From positions 1 through 64,000 of the forward strand of contig NZ_FPAU01000003.1 in NCBI RefSeq assembly GCF_900116535.1: 64,000 nt of DNA, in the 5' to 3' direction. Source of the DNA: Kosakonia arachidis (GTDB taxonomy: Bacteria > Pseudomonadota > Gammaproteobacteria > Enterobacterales > Enterobacteriaceae). The notes below the pieces were generated by a model, which was given only the letters and a program-made list of their open reading frames with translations, did no database searches and was not told where the DNA came from. Positions 19,265 to 28,197 of this stretch are shown one piece after another. Each line of letters starts with the position of its first letter. Position 1 is the first letter of the stretch. A program made the translations under genes and the position numbers.

Positions 19265-19650
19265 TTACCGTCGTTTCTCGCACAGAAGCGGCGTTGACTC
19301 AGGTAACGTTAAACTGTCGCTGGCGGTATGCGTGCCACGCCTACAGACAGAGTGTATAGGGCGGATAAACGCTGTGCCATCTGACAATCTTCCAATCCTC
19401 TTCTGCGCACACGCGCAAGAAGTGTGGTTATAAATAAAGGGTTAGCAGGGGCGCTGTCAACGCCGGGATTATGCGGATTTTTCATGCGGCTTTCGCAATC
19501 AGTAAAATGACTTATGTTATGTGGGTAATCGGCCATTTTCGCCGAGCTTGAGCCGCAGAACAGGGGGCGGGCACAAAAACCATCACAATTTTCGCCAGCA
19601 GGCGCTACAATCGACCGCAGTCACAATTCTCAAATCAGAAGAGTATTGCT
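19265..19650. other. lysC-pgi divergent control region
   Basis: About 385 bases between the ERIC and pgi. No gene is supported. It must contain the pgi promoter and, on the minus strand, most likely the lysC promoter. TTGTCA on the minus strand near 19384 is a possible -35 but lacks a well-spaced -10. GAAGAG precedes pgi as the ribosome site. Confidence 0.5.
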
Positions 19651-21300
19651 ATGAAAAACATCAACCCAACGCAGACCTCTGCCTGGCAGGCATTACAGAA
19701 ACACTACGCTGACATGAAGGACGTCACTATCGCGGATCTGTTCGCGAAAGACGGCGACCGTTTTAGTAAGTTTTCCGCAACCTTCGATGATCTGATGCTG
19801 GTAGATTTCTCCAAAAACCGCATTACGCAAGAGACTCTGGATAAGTTGCTGGCGCTCGCCAAAGAGACCGATCTGGCTGCGGCCATTAAGTCTATGTTCT
19901 CCGGTGAAAAGATTAACCGCACTGAAGATCGTGCTGTCCTGCACGTTGCGCTGCGTAATCGTAGCAATACCCCGATTCTGGTTGATGGTAAAGATGTGAT
20001 GCCGGAAGTGAATGCTGTGCTGGAGAAGATGAAAACCTTCTCTGAAGCGATCATTTCCGGCGCATGGAAAGGCTATACCGGCAAACCGATCACTGACGTG
20101 GTGAACATCGGTATTGGTGGCTCTGACCTCGGTCCTTTTATGGTCACCGAAGCGTTGCGCCCTTACAAAAATCACCTGAACATGCATTTCGTCTCTAACG
20201 TCGATGGTACGCATATCGCCGAAGTGCTGAAAAAAGTGAACCCGGAAACCACACTGTTCCTCGTGGCCTCTAAAACCTTCACTACCCAGGAAACCATGAC
20301 CAACGCCCACAGCGCGCGCGACTGGTTCCTGAAAACCGCGGGTGACGAAAAACACGTTGCGAAACACTTCGCCGCGCTCTCCACCAACGGCAAAGCGGTT
20401 GGCGAGTTTGGTATCGACACCGCGAACATGTTTGAATTCTGGGATTGGGTGGGCGGTCGCTACTCGCTGTGGTCTGCCATTGGTCTGTCGATCATCCTCT
20501 CCGTGGGCTTCGACAACTTTGTTGAGCTGCTCTCCGGTGCTCATGCGATGGACAAACACTTCTCCACCACTGAGTTGTCGAAAAACTTGCCAGTGCTACT
20601 GGCGCTGATCGGCATCTGGTACAACAACTTCTTTGGTGCTGAAACTGAAGCTATCCTGCCGTATGACCAGTATATGCACCGCTTTGCTGCCTATTTCCAG
20701 CAGGGCAACATGGAATCTAACGGTAAATATGTTGACCGTAACGGCAGCGCCGTGGATTACCAGACTGGCCCAATTATCTGGGGTGAGCCGGGAACTAACG
20801 GTCAGCACGCGTTCTATCAACTGATTCACCAGGGAACCAAAATGGTGCCGTGCGATTTCATCGCGCCGTCTATTACCCACAACGCGCTTTCTGATCACCA
20901 CCAGAAGTTGCTGTCTAATTTCTTCGCACAGACCGAAGCGCTGGCGTTTGGTAAATCCCGTGAAGTGGTTGAGCAGGAATATCGTGACCAGGGTAAAGAT
21001 CCGGCCACACTAGAACACGTTGTGCCATTCAAAGTGTTTGAAGGCAACCGCCCGACCAACTCCATCCTGCTGCGTGAAATCACGCCATTTAGCCTCGGTG
21101 CATTGATTGCGCTCTATGAGCACAAGATCTTCACTCAAGGCGCTATCCTGAATATCTTCACCTTTGATCAGTGGGGCGTGGAGCTGGGTAAACAGTTGGC
21201 GAACCGCATTCTGCCTGAGCTGGGTGATGATAAAGCCATCTCCAGCCATGACAGTTCAACCAACGGTCTGATTAACCGCTACAAATCCTGGCGCGGCTAA
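19651..21300 (+). CDS. pgi: glucose-6-phosphate isomerase
   Basis: Interconverts glucose 6-phosphate and fructose 6-phosphate. The 549 residues match the E. coli enzyme. Visible family features are [11 protein letters not shown] near residue 151 (phosphate binding), the signature [16 protein letters not shown] near 265, the active-site glutamate region [11 protein letters not shown] near 350 with [19 protein letters not shown] near 381, and the C-terminal signature [13 protein letters not shown] near 508. AGAAGAGTATTGCT precedes the ATG. Monocistronic, with its own terminator. Confidence 0.98.
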   Translation: MKNINPTQTSAWQALQKHYADMKDVTIADLFAKDGDRFSKFSATFDDLMLVDFSKNRITQETLDKLLALAKETDLAAAIKSMFSGEKINRTEDRAVLHVALRNRSNTPILVDGKDVMPEVNAVLEKMKTFSEAIISGAWKGYTGKPITDVVNIGIGGSDLGPFMVTEALRPYKNHLNMHFVSNVDGTHIAEVLKKVNPETTLFLVASKTFTTQETMTNAHSARDWFLKTAGDEKHVAKHFAALSTNGKAVGEFGIDTANMFEFWDWVGGRYSLWSAIGLSIILSVGFDNFVELLSGAHAMDKHFSTTELSKNLPVLLALIGIWYNNFFGAETEAILPYDQYMHRFAAYFQQGNMESNGKYVDRNGSAVDYQTGPIIWGEPGTNGQHAFYQLIHQGTKMVPCDFIAPSITHNALSDHHQKLLSNFFAQTEALAFGKSREVVEQEYRDQGKDPATLEHVVPFKVFEGNRPTNSILLREITPFSLGALIALYEHKIFTQGAILNIFTFDQWGVELGKQLANRILPELGDDKAISSHDSSTNGLINRYKSWRG

Positions 21301-21313
21301 TCGAGCTACAGAG

Positions 21314-21343
21314 AAAGCGTCGCTTCGGCGGCGCTTTTTTTTG
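21314..21343 (+). terminator. pgi intrinsic terminator
   Basis: AAGCGTCGC-ttcg-GCGGCGCTT, a GC-rich stem with a UUCG loop, is followed by eight Ts. It starts 14 bases after the pgi stop. Confidence 0.92.
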
Positions 21344-21752
21344 TCTGCCGAATATATTAATCCCTTGTGCATATATATTGGCTCCCGGTTTCCACTATAT
21401 TATAAGCGATTCTGATATTGATATTTCCCCTTTGCTAAATTATGGACAAGCGATGATTCTTTGCGGCAGATATCGGGGATCAGGTTTATCTGAAAAAGCT
21501 GCCAGTACCTCCAGTCATTGTTAGGCATTTTAGGAGTAGCCTTATTGTATCAATCTTTTATGATTATTTAATTAATTGAATTAAATGGTATTTTTCTGTT
21601 GTTGCTTTCTCAGGTGTACCTTATTTGCCAATCCTCCGAAAATATTCTCTGCTAATTCCCGTTGCGTAATTCATCTGCTTTAGTTGTGTATACTCGATAT
21701 CGCCTGAGTTTTTTCAGGCAAATCTCCATTCATTCAATGAAGGGAAATTGAT
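21344..21752 (+). promoter_or_regulatory. yjbEFGH upstream region with RcsAB-like box
   Basis: A 409-bp AT-rich gap without a gene. On the minus strand at 21531-21544 TAAGGCTACTCCTA matches the RcsAB consensus TAAGAATATTCCTA at 11 of 14 positions, about 210 bp before yjbE. E. coli yjbEFGH is known to be controlled by the Rcs phosphorelay, so this is the likely site. The long space to yjbE leaves room for a long 5' leader. Confidence 0.6.
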
Positions 21753-21995
21753 ATGAAAAAAGTCCTGTATGGCATTCTTGCCATATCCGCGCTTGCGGCG
21801 ACTTCTGCTTTTGCTGAACCGGTGCAAATCGGTGAAGCAGCAGGGTCGGCAGCGACCTCTGTGTCGGCAGGTAGTTCTGCTGCGACGAGCGTCAGCACCG
21901 TAGGGTCAGCGGTGGGTGTCGCGCTGGCGGCAACCGGTGGCGGTGATGGCTCCAATACTGGAACCACGACCACCACGACCACAAGTACTCAGTAA
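21753..21995 (+). CDS. yjbE: small secreted Gly/Ser/Thr-rich protein YjbE
   Basis: First gene of the yjbEFGH exopolysaccharide operon. The 80-residue protein has a signal peptide ([21 protein letters not shown], cut after about residue 21). The mature part is low in complexity, with Gly/Ala/Ser/Val repeats ([20 protein letters not shown]) and a Thr-rich tail ([10 protein letters not shown]). Exact role unknown; the operon affects exopolysaccharide in E. coli. AAGGGAAATTGAT lies before the ATG. Confidence 0.88.
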   Translation: MKKVLYGILAISALAATSAFAEPVQIGEAAGSAATSVSAGSSAATSVSTVGSAVGVALAATGGGDGSNTGTTTTTTTSTQ

Positions 21996-22012
21996 TCACG
22001 GGTACATTAACT

Positions 22013-22036
22013 ATAACCACACTTCGGTGTGGTTAT
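22013..22036 (+). terminator. UUCG hairpin between yjbE and yjbF
   Basis: ATAACCACAC-ttcg-GTGTGGTTAT is a perfect 10-bp stem with a UUCG tetraloop, followed by only a short T-rich stretch (TTTCC). It looks like a leaky terminator or an mRNA-stabilising hairpin that would give yjbE more product than yjbFGH. Confidence 0.7.
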
Positions 22037-22060
22037 TTCCGCCCCTCTCGGAGAAGAGTC

Positions 22061-22699
22061 GTGAAGCGACCTGGTATTATTTTAATTTGCCTGCTGCTTC
22101 AGGCATGTTCTGGCCAAATCAAAGGCCTGGGAAATTCACTGTGGGATAGCGTTTTTGGCGTGCCAGGCGTGCAACTGACAGATGAAGAAATTCTCAACAT
22201 GCCCTATGCCAGCCAGTACATGCAGCTTAACAACGGCCCGCAACTGTTTGTGGTGCTCGCTTTCGACGAAAACGGTCAGCAGAAATGGGTCACGCAGGAT
22301 CAGGCGACCATCGTGACGCAGAATTATCGCATCGTAAAAACACAGCTCGGCGGCGATAACCTGATTGAAGTGAATAATCTGGCGTCCGATCCCCTGGCAA
22401 AACCGAATCAAATCATTGATGGTGCAAACTGGACGCGCACTATGGGCTGGACGGAGCACAAACAGGTGCGCTACGCAACCGCGCACTCCGTCTTCCACTG
22501 GAACGGTACCGACACTGTCAAGCTGGCGGATGATGTCACCGCAGTACGTATTCTCGACGAGGATGTCACCACGGACAAGAAAAGCTGGCGCAACCGCTTC
22601 TGGGTGGATGACGCCGGGGTAATCAGGCAGTCGGAGCAGTATCTGGGCGCAGACTGGTTCCCGGTGAAGACCATACTGATTAAGGCGGCTAAACAATGA
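22061..22699 (+). CDS. yjbF: YjbF family lipoprotein
   Basis: Second gene of yjbEFGH. A 212-residue lipoprotein: the signal peptide ends in the lipobox LLQAC with Cys16. It is related to GfcB/YmcC of the group 4 capsule operon. The start is GTG at 22061 with GGAGAAGA in front. The stop codon overlaps the yjbG start by 4 bases (ATGA), so the genes are translationally coupled. Probably anchored in the outer membrane. The molecular role is not established. Confidence 0.9.
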   Translation: MKRPGIILICLLLQACSGQIKGLGNSLWDSVFGVPGVQLTDEEILNMPYASQYMQLNNGPQLFVVLAFDENGQQKWVTQDQATIVTQNYRIVKTQLGGDNLIEVNNLASDPLAKPNQIIDGANWTRTMGWTEHKQVRYATAHSVFHWNGTDTVKLADDVTAVRILDEDVTTDKKSWRNRFWVDDAGVIRQSEQYLGADWFPVKTILIKAAKQ

Positions 22700-23433
22700 C
22701 GATGCGTACTTTTCTTCTGTTATTAGCCAGCCTCGCTTCCCCGCTCGCGCTGGCAGACGGGACGGTGAATGTCTACATTGCTGGCGACGGCAAACCAAAA
22801 ACGTTATCCCACGCCATGCATTTGAGCGATCTGGTCGGGCAACCCTTACTTGCACAGAGCTGGTGGCCCGGTGCCGTGGTCAGTGAACGCCACGCTACGC
22901 AGGCGGAGCAGGCCAGGCATCAGGTGTTGTTAACGCGTCTGAGCGCGCTTGCTGCTGATGAAAGCGGTAACACTGCCGCCGCCATCAATTCACTGCGCCA
23001 GCAGTTGCAGGCGGTGAAGGTCACTGGCAGGCAGATAGTCAATCTGGATCCGGATTACGTTCGGACTCATCGACTGGCGAATCGTTCGCTGGAGGGGGAA
23101 TACTCGCTTTGGGTGGGGCCGCAACCAGCCACGATTACCGTGGTGGGGCTGGTTAGCAGCCCAGGGAAAAAAACCTTTACACCAGGCAGAGATGTGGTGA
23201 GTTACCTGGATGAGATGAGCCTGCTCAGTGGTGCGGACCGCAGCTATGCGTGGGTGATTTATCCCACCGGTCAGACACAAAAAGTGCCGGTTGCTTACTG
23301 GAACCGCCGCCACGTAGAGCCGATGCCCGGCAGCGTGATTTTCGTTGGCTTCGCACCGGGATTGTGGAGCAACGAATATGACGAACTGAATGCCGACATC
23401 CTTCAGTCCCTGACGCATCGGATACCGGAATAA
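22696..23433 (+). CDS. yjbG: YjbG, capsule biosynthesis GfcC-like periplasmic protein
   Basis: A 245-residue exported protein with a signal peptide ([20 protein letters not shown]). It is homologous to E. coli YjbG and GfcC, with conserved runs [16 protein letters not shown] near 48, [11 protein letters not shown] near 115, and [16 protein letters not shown] near 180. GfcC-type proteins have beta-grasp domains and take part in polysaccharide export. It overlaps yjbF by 4 bases and is separated from yjbH by 2 bases. Confidence 0.9.
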   Translation: MTMRTFLLLLASLASPLALADGTVNVYIAGDGKPKTLSHAMHLSDLVGQPLLAQSWWPGAVVSERHATQAEQARHQVLLTRLSALAADESGNTAAAINSLRQQLQAVKVTGRQIVNLDPDYVRTHRLANRSLEGEYSLWVGPQPATITVVGLVSSPGKKTFTPGRDVVSYLDEMSLLSGADRSYAWVIYPTGQTQKVPVAYWNRRHVEPMPGSVIFVGFAPGLWSNEYDELNADILQSLTHRIPE

Positions 23434-23435
23434 TA

Positions 23436-25526
23436 ATGAAAAAATCGTTTGTAATAAGCCTATTGGCGCTGGGAATTAGCGCTGCCTGTCACGCAGAATC
23501 TTATCCTGAGCCGGTCGGGCCATCCCAGTCGGACTTTGGCGGCGTGGGATTGCTGCAAACACCGACCGCACGCATGTCGCGCGAAGGCGAACTGAGTTTT
23601 AACTATCGCGATAACGATCAGTACCGTTTCTATTCTGGCTCGATACAGCTTTTTCCCTGGCTGGAAACGACGCTACGTTATACCGACGTACGTACACGCA
23701 AATATAGCTCGGTGGAGTCGTTTTCCGGCAATCAGACCTACAAAGATAAAGCCTTCGATGTGAAACTGCGCCTGTGGCAGGAAGGTTACTGGCTACCCCA
23801 AGTCTCCCTTGGCGCGCGGGATATCGGCGGTACAGGGTTGTTTGACGGCGAATATCTGGTCGCCAGCAAAGCCTGGGGACCGTTCGATTTCTCTCTCGGT
23901 ATTGGTTGGGGTTATCTGGGCACCAGCGGTAATATCAAAAACCCGCTCTGCTCTTATGACGAGAAATATTGCACGCGCAACACTAGCTATAAACTGGCGG
24001 GTTCCACCGATACCAGCCAGATGTTCCGCGGTCCGACGGCTCTGTTTGGCGGCGTTGAATATCAAACCCCCTGGAACCCGCTGCGTTTAAAACTGGAGTA
24101 TGAAGGTAACAACTATCAGCAGGATTATGCCGGGAAACTGCCGCAGCGCAGCAAGGTGAACGTTGGTGCAATTTACCGCATTACTGACTGGGCCGACATC
24201 AACCTGAGCTATGAGCGCGGCAACACCTGGATGTTTGGTTTTACCCTGCGTAATAATTTCAACGAGTTACGTCCCGCGTACAGCGATGTGCCGCGGCCGA
24301 AGTATCAACCGCAGCCGCAGGACGCGATCCTGCAACATGCGGTGGTGGCTAACCAGCTTACCCTGTTGAAATATAACGCCGGTTTTGCCGACCCGCAGAT
24401 TCAAGTGAAAGGCGATACGCTCTACGTGACCGGCCAGCAGGTGAAATACCGTAACACCCAGGAAGGGATTGAGCGGGCAAACCGTATCATCATGAATGAC
24501 CTGCCGGATGGCATTCACACTATTCGTGTGACGGAAAATAGCCTTAATATGCCAATCGTCACCACCGAAACGGATGTTGCCAGCCTGAAGCGCCATCTGG
24601 AAGGGGAACCACTGGGGCAGGATACAGAGCTGGTGCAGAAACGGGTCACGCCGATTGTTCCGGACAGCACAGAGCAGGGCTGGTATATCGATAAATCGTC
24701 GTTCGATTTCCATATCGATCCGGTGTTGAACCAGTCGTTCGGCGGCCCGGAAAGCTTCTACATGTACCAGGTTGGCGTAATGGCAACCGCTGACTGGTGG
24801 TGGACCGATCATTTACTGACCACCGGCAGCCTGTTTGCCAACGTGGCTAACAACTACGATAAATTCAGCTATACCTCCAGCGATTCAGCATTGCCGCGTG
24901 TGCGTACCCGCGTACGTGAATATGTGCAAAATGACTACTACGTCAACAACATGCAAGCGAACTACATGCACTACCTGGGGAATAATTTCTATGGTCAGGT
25001 GTATGCCGGTTATCTGGAAACTATGTTTGGTGGCGCGGGGGCTGAAGTGCTGTGGCGTCCGGTCGACAGCCACTGGGCATTTGGTATTGATGGCAACTAC
25101 GTGAAACAGCGCGACTGGCGCAGCCCGCAGGATATGATGAAGTTCACCGATTATAGCGTGAAAACCGGCCACTTCACCGCCTACTGGACGCCGTGGTTTG
25201 CCGACGATGTGCTGATTAAAACGAGCGTTGGGCAGTATCTGGCAGGGGACAAAGGTATCACGCTGGATGTCTCGAAACACTTTGATAGCGGCGTTGTCAT
25301 TGGTGCGTATGCCACGAAGACCAACGTTTCGGCGGCGCAGTACGGGGAAGGGCAATTCACCAAAGGGGTGTATGTCTCTGTACCGTTGGATCTGTTCACG
25401 ACCGGCCCGACCCGTAGCCGTGCAGGCGTTGGCTGGACGCCGTTGACGCGTGATGGCGGCCAGAAATTGGGCCGTAAGTTTGAGCTTTATGATATGACCA
25501 ACGATAAGACGATCAACTTCCAGTAA
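23436..25526 (+). CDS. yjbH: YjbH family outer-membrane lipoprotein-like protein
   Basis: The last and largest gene of yjbEFGH, 696 residues against 698 in E. coli. It has an N-terminal signal ([20 protein letters not shown]), then [23 protein letters not shown], the start of the YjbH/GfcD domain. The sequence alternates aromatic and polar residues, as in a beta-barrel ([20 protein letters not shown]), and ends near an aromatic residue. GfcD-like proteins are predicted outer-membrane barrels in exopolysaccharide secretion. Spaced 2 bases from yjbG. Confidence 0.92.
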   Translation: MKKSFVISLLALGISAACHAESYPEPVGPSQSDFGGVGLLQTPTARMSREGELSFNYRDNDQYRFYSGSIQLFPWLETTLRYTDVRTRKYSSVESFSGNQTYKDKAFDVKLRLWQEGYWLPQVSLGARDIGGTGLFDGEYLVASKAWGPFDFSLGIGWGYLGTSGNIKNPLCSYDEKYCTRNTSYKLAGSTDTSQMFRGPTALFGGVEYQTPWNPLRLKLEYEGNNYQQDYAGKLPQRSKVNVGAIYRITDWADINLSYERGNTWMFGFTLRNNFNELRPAYSDVPRPKYQPQPQDAILQHAVVANQLTLLKYNAGFADPQIQVKGDTLYVTGQQVKYRNTQEGIERANRIIMNDLPDGIHTIRVTENSLNMPIVTTETDVASLKRHLEGEPLGQDTELVQKRVTPIVPDSTEQGWYIDKSSFDFHIDPVLNQSFGGPESFYMYQVGVMATADWWWTDHLLTTGSLFANVANNYDKFSYTSSDSALPRVRTRVREYVQNDYYVNNMQANYMHYLGNNFYGQVYAGYLETMFGGAGAEVLWRPVDSHWAFGIDGNYVKQRDWRSPQDMMKFTDYSVKTGHFTAYWTPWFADDVLIKTSVGQYLAGDKGITLDVSKHFDSGVVIGAYATKTNVSAAQYGEGQFTKGVYVSVPLDLFTTGPTRSRAGVGWTPLTRDGGQKLGRKFELYDMTNDKTINFQ

Positions 25527-25532
25527 TCCTTC

Positions 25533-25560
25533 GCCCTCTCTCTGCGGGAGAGAGGGCTTC
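25533..25560. terminator. hairpin between yjbH and acetyltransferase genes
   Basis: GCCCTCTCTC-tgc-GGGAGAGAGGGC forms a strong stem followed by TTCTC. It lies in the 34-bp gap between two convergent genes and may serve both. Confidence 0.65.
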
Positions 25561-26022
25561 TCACAGTCGCCGCAGCAACCGCGCTGGATTTCCTGCATAA
25601 ACTCCTTTCTCGTGCAACGATTTTGTTACCACGCTACCTGCGCCGATCACGCACCCATCGCAAATGGTAACGGCCAGGATCGTGGCGCCACTACCGACAG
25701 AAACATCATTGCCAATCACAATGTGTCCCCAACTTTCGCGATCGGAATTGGGCTTGCCGTCGCGGAACATGTCGTTAGCGAACATCACGCCGTGGCCGAT
25801 AAAGCAACGCTCACCGAGAGTCACGAATTCGCAGATGAAGCTGTGCGACTCAATTTTGCTGTCCTGGCCAATTCTCGTATGTCCCTGAATTTCCACAAAC
25901 GGGCCGACAAACACATTGTCACCGAGAATGCAGTCATACAGATTGCTGGGTTCATAAATCACCACGTTCTCGCCGCAGGTCACGTTGCGGATGGTGGACT
26001 GGCGTACGGTAGCGGTAGGCAT
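25561..26022 (-). CDS. left-handed beta-helix (hexapeptide) acyltransferase
   Basis: A 153-residue protein made of hexapeptide repeats (GENVVIYEPSNLYDCILGDNVFVGPFVEIQGHTRIGQDSKIES), with GHGVMFANDMF and a C-terminal VVTKSLHEKGVYAGNPARLLRRL. These are the marks of the WbbJ/NeuD/FdtC-type O- or N-acetyltransferases acting on sugars. The substrate is not known. It lies convergent to the yjbEFGH polysaccharide operon and 10 bases after a GNAT gene, probably as one operon. Sugar O-acetylation of a polysaccharide is a reasonable guess. Confidence 0.8.
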   Translation of the reverse strand: MPTATVRQSTIRNVTCGENVVIYEPSNLYDCILGDNVFVGPFVEIQGHTRIGQDSKIESHSFICEFVTLGERCFIGHGVMFANDMFRDGKPNSDRESWGHIVIGNDVSVGSGATILAVTICDGCVIGAGSVVTKSLHEKGVYAGNPARLLRRL

Positions 26023-26032
26023 GCTGGCTCCT

Positions 26033-26542
26033 TTAGAGCAGTTTACAGAGAATATGCAGCGTACTTTTCTGAGAAGGGGTACTAAACAAGGTCTCTTTCA
26101 GGTGCGTGAATCCCAGGCGGCGATAAAAGCGATGGGCGTTGGGATTCGCATCGAGTACCTCCAGCCAGAGCGCGGTTTCGCCACGGCTTTTCGCTACGCG
26201 CGCGATCTCCGTAAGCAGCGTTTCGCCGTAGCCAAGCCCGGTCTTGCCCGGCAGAAAATAGAGTTTATGCAGCTGTGTTCCCACTGGGCCATGATCATCG
26301 ACTGCGCGATGCCAGGAGACTTTGGCAAAACCAACCGGCGAAGGATCTCTGGCGATGAACCAGCACCTTTTCCCATCCTGTAAGCTCTGTTGCAGCGTCG
26401 GCACGGCATACTCTTGCCGGAGGAAATCCTGTAATTCGCTCTGCTCGCGCCAAAGATGAGCAAAGTGGTGCATATAGCTGGCACATCCCATTTCGCTGAT
26501 TAACGCCGCGTCGTCCACAGATGCTTTACGCAGTGTAAGCAT
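26033..26542 (-). CDS. GNAT family N-acetyltransferase
   Basis: A 169-residue GNAT acetyltransferase. The acetyl-CoA-binding motif A is LHKLYFLPGKTGLGYGETLLTEIAR (about 89-113), and motif B is LDANPNAHRFYRRLGFTHL (about 127-145). The start is placed at 26542, with AAGAGGAAAAAAGAGC before the ATG; an upstream start would add 16 unlikely residues. It is the first gene of a two-gene unit with the hexapeptide acyltransferase. Substrate unknown. Confidence 0.82.
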   Translation of the reverse strand: MLTLRKASVDDAALISEMGCASYMHHFAHLWREQSELQDFLRQEYAVPTLQQSLQDGKRCWFIARDPSPVGFAKVSWHRAVDDHGPVGTQLHKLYFLPGKTGLGYGETLLTEIARVAKSRGETALWLEVLDANPNAHRFYRRLGFTHLKETLFSTPSQKSTLHILCKLL

Positions 26543-26615
26543 GCTCTTTTTTCCTCTTGCATGAAAACAGCTAGCCAGACATGTCACCACGCGCTGTCAC
26601 AAAAGATAAGTAAAT

Positions 26616-26637
26616 AATGTAGATCCAGATCACATTT
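26616..26637 (+). promoter_or_regulatory. CRP-like site upstream of psiE
   Basis: The 22-bp segment matches the CRP consensus at 17 of 22 positions, with a perfect right half GATCACATTT and a poor left half. It lies about 45 bp before psiE. E. coli psiE is reported to be repressed by cAMP-CRP and activated by PhoB. A perfect Pho half-repeat CTGTCACAAAA is seen at 26594-26604, but its partner is weak. Confidence 0.5.
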
Positions 26638-26680
26638 TTACGTTATACAGGGGATTCCCCACAGAAAATGAGGTGCTTTT

Positions 26681-27091
26681 ATGACGTCGCTAACTCGTCC
26701 ACGCGCTGAGTTTGTTTCTACTATTTTGCAGACCGTGCTGAATCTGGGTCTGCTGAGCCTGGGGCTGATCCTGATTGTTTTTCTGGGTAAAGAGACGCTG
26801 CATCTGGCGGATGTGCTGTTTTCGCCGGTGCAAACCAGCAAATATGAGCTGGTGGAAGGTCTGGTTGTCTACTTCCTTTACTTTGAATTTATCGCACTGA
26901 TTGTGAAGTACTTTCAGTCCGGTTTCCATTTCCCGCTGCGCTACTTTATCTATATCGGCATCACCGCGATCGTGCGGTTGATCATTGTCGATCATCAGGC
27001 GCCGATGGATGTGCTGATCTACTCTGCGGCGATCCTGCTGTTGGTGATCACCCTGTGGTTATGTAACTCCAACCGGTTGAAGCGTGAATAA
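26681..27091 (+). CDS. psiE: phosphate-starvation-inducible protein PsiE
   Basis: A 136-residue inner-membrane protein of the PsiE family with four hydrophobic segments (about 15-38, 57-78, 85-105, 110-130) and the charged loop VDHQAPMD. The length and sequence agree with E. coli PsiE. Function unknown; induced by phosphate starvation in E. coli. Start at ATG 26681 with AATGAGGTGCTTTT upstream. It is convergent with malG. Confidence 0.92.
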   Translation: MTSLTRPRAEFVSTILQTVLNLGLLSLGLILIVFLGKETLHLADVLFSPVQTSKYELVEGLVVYFLYFEFIALIVKYFQSGFHFPLRYFIYIGITAIVRLIIVDHQAPMDVLIYSAAILLLVITLWLCNSNRLKRE

Positions 27092-27116
27092 AAAGAGGCG
27101 GCCTTTTGGGCCGCCA
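27090..27116 (-). terminator. terminator of malEFG (hairpin downstream of psiE)
   Basis: GGCGGCC-ttttg-GGCCGCC is a 7-bp GC-rich stem. On the minus strand it is followed by TCTTTTTATT, so it fits as terminator of the malEFG transcript. The plus strand lacks a T-run, so it serves psiE less well. Confidence 0.7.
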
Positions 27117-27152
27117 ACGACTTCACAAGTAAAATTGAGGGTGCAGTAGCAA

Positions 27153-27276
27153 CGCCCGTCATCTTTCGGGTGATAGCTGTGTTGGTTTCCTTTACTCACC
27201 CCAGTCACTTACTTCAGTAAGCTCCCGGGGATTCGTGCAGTCGCCGCCTTGCTCTAACCCGAAATACTTAGGGCGT
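27153..27276. repeat. ERIC-type intergenic repeat, copy 2
   Basis: CCCGTCATCTTTCGGG and GTTGGTTTCC begin the element. The core TTTACTCACCCCAGTCACTT and CAGTAAGCTCCCGGGGATTC is nearly the ERIC consensus, and GCCGCCTTGCTCTAACCCG plus an AT-rich end complete it. It occupies most of the psiE-malG gap, inside the 3' untranslated part of malEFG. Confidence 0.88.
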
Positions 27277-27293
27277 GATAACAACGATGAAAG

Positions 27294-28184
27294 TTAACCT
27301 TTTACTCCGCCTGAGGTCAGGCCGTTTACCAGCCAGCGCTGGGCCAGCAGGAACACCAGCGTAATCGGAATGGCGGAGAGCACCGCCGCAGCGGCAAAGT
27401 CGCCCCACAGATAGTTTTGCGGGTTGAGGTATTGCTGCATGCCGACCGCCAGTGTGTAGCTGTTGACATCGCGCAGCAGCAGCGAGGCCACCGGAACTTC
27501 GGTGATGGCCGCGATAAACGACAGAATAAAGACTACCGCCAGGATCGGCACCGATAGCGGCAGCAGCACCAGGCGAAACGCCTGCCACGGTGTGGCGCCA
27601 TCCAGCGCAGCGGCTTCTTCCAGCGAGCTGTCGATGGTTTCGAAATAGCCCTTGATTGTCCACACATGCAGCGCAATCCCGCCAAGGTAAGCAAAGATCA
27701 CCCCGCCGTGCGTATTCAGACCGATAAATGGCACATACTGTCCCAGACGATCAAACAACGCATACAGCGCAACCAGCGACAACACCGCCGGGAACATCTG
27801 GAAAATTAGCATCCCTTTCAGCAGCGTCGCTTTACCGGGAAAACGCATACGGGCAAATGCGTATGCGCAGGTGGTGGAGAGCGCGACAATGCCTACAGCA
27901 GTAATGGCGGCGATTTTCACCGAGTTCCACAGCCACAACAGCACCGGGAACGGCGGCGGAGTGATGCGCCCGTCAGCGTGCTCGACACTGAAGCCCAGCG
28001 CCAGCCGCCAGTGCTCCCAGGAGATGTTATCCGGGATCAGACTACCAGTGGCGAAGTTACCTTCACGCAGCGAAATGGCGACCACCATCAGCAGCGGGAA
28101 CATGATGGCGGCAATAAACACCAGCAGTAACGCATGGGTGATAAACAGCCGTAGCTTCTGCGATTTTGCCTGCACCATAGCCAT
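27294..28184 (-). CDS. malG: maltose/maltodextrin ABC transporter permease MalG
   Basis: Inner-membrane subunit of the MalFGK2 maltose/maltodextrin importer. The 296 residues equal E. coli MalG. It has six hydrophobic segments and the EAA loop [23 protein letters not shown] (about 190-212), which docks on MalK. The C-terminus ([10 protein letters not shown]) is the tail that reaches the MalK ATP site. Third gene of malEFG, 13 bases after malF. Confidence 0.97.
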   Translation of the reverse strand: MAMVQAKSQKLRLFITHALLLVFIAAIMFPLLMVVAISLREGNFATGSLIPDNISWEHWRLALGFSVEHADGRITPPPFPVLLWLWNSVKIAAITAVGIVALSTTCAYAFARMRFPGKATLLKGMLIFQMFPAVLSLVALYALFDRLGQYVPFIGLNTHGGVIFAYLGGIALHVWTIKGYFETIDSSLEEAAALDGATPWQAFRLVLLPLSVPILAVVFILSFIAAITEVPVASLLLRDVNSYTLAVGMQQYLNPQNYLWGDFAAAAVLSAIPITLVFLLAQRWLVNGLTSGGVKG

Positions 28185-28197
28185 AATGTCGTCCTCC

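Noticed and set aside
26581-26600. Pho box made of two TGTCAC repeats upstream of psiE
   Set aside because: The repeats are 13 bp apart, not 11, so they would lie on different helix faces; mentioned only as context.
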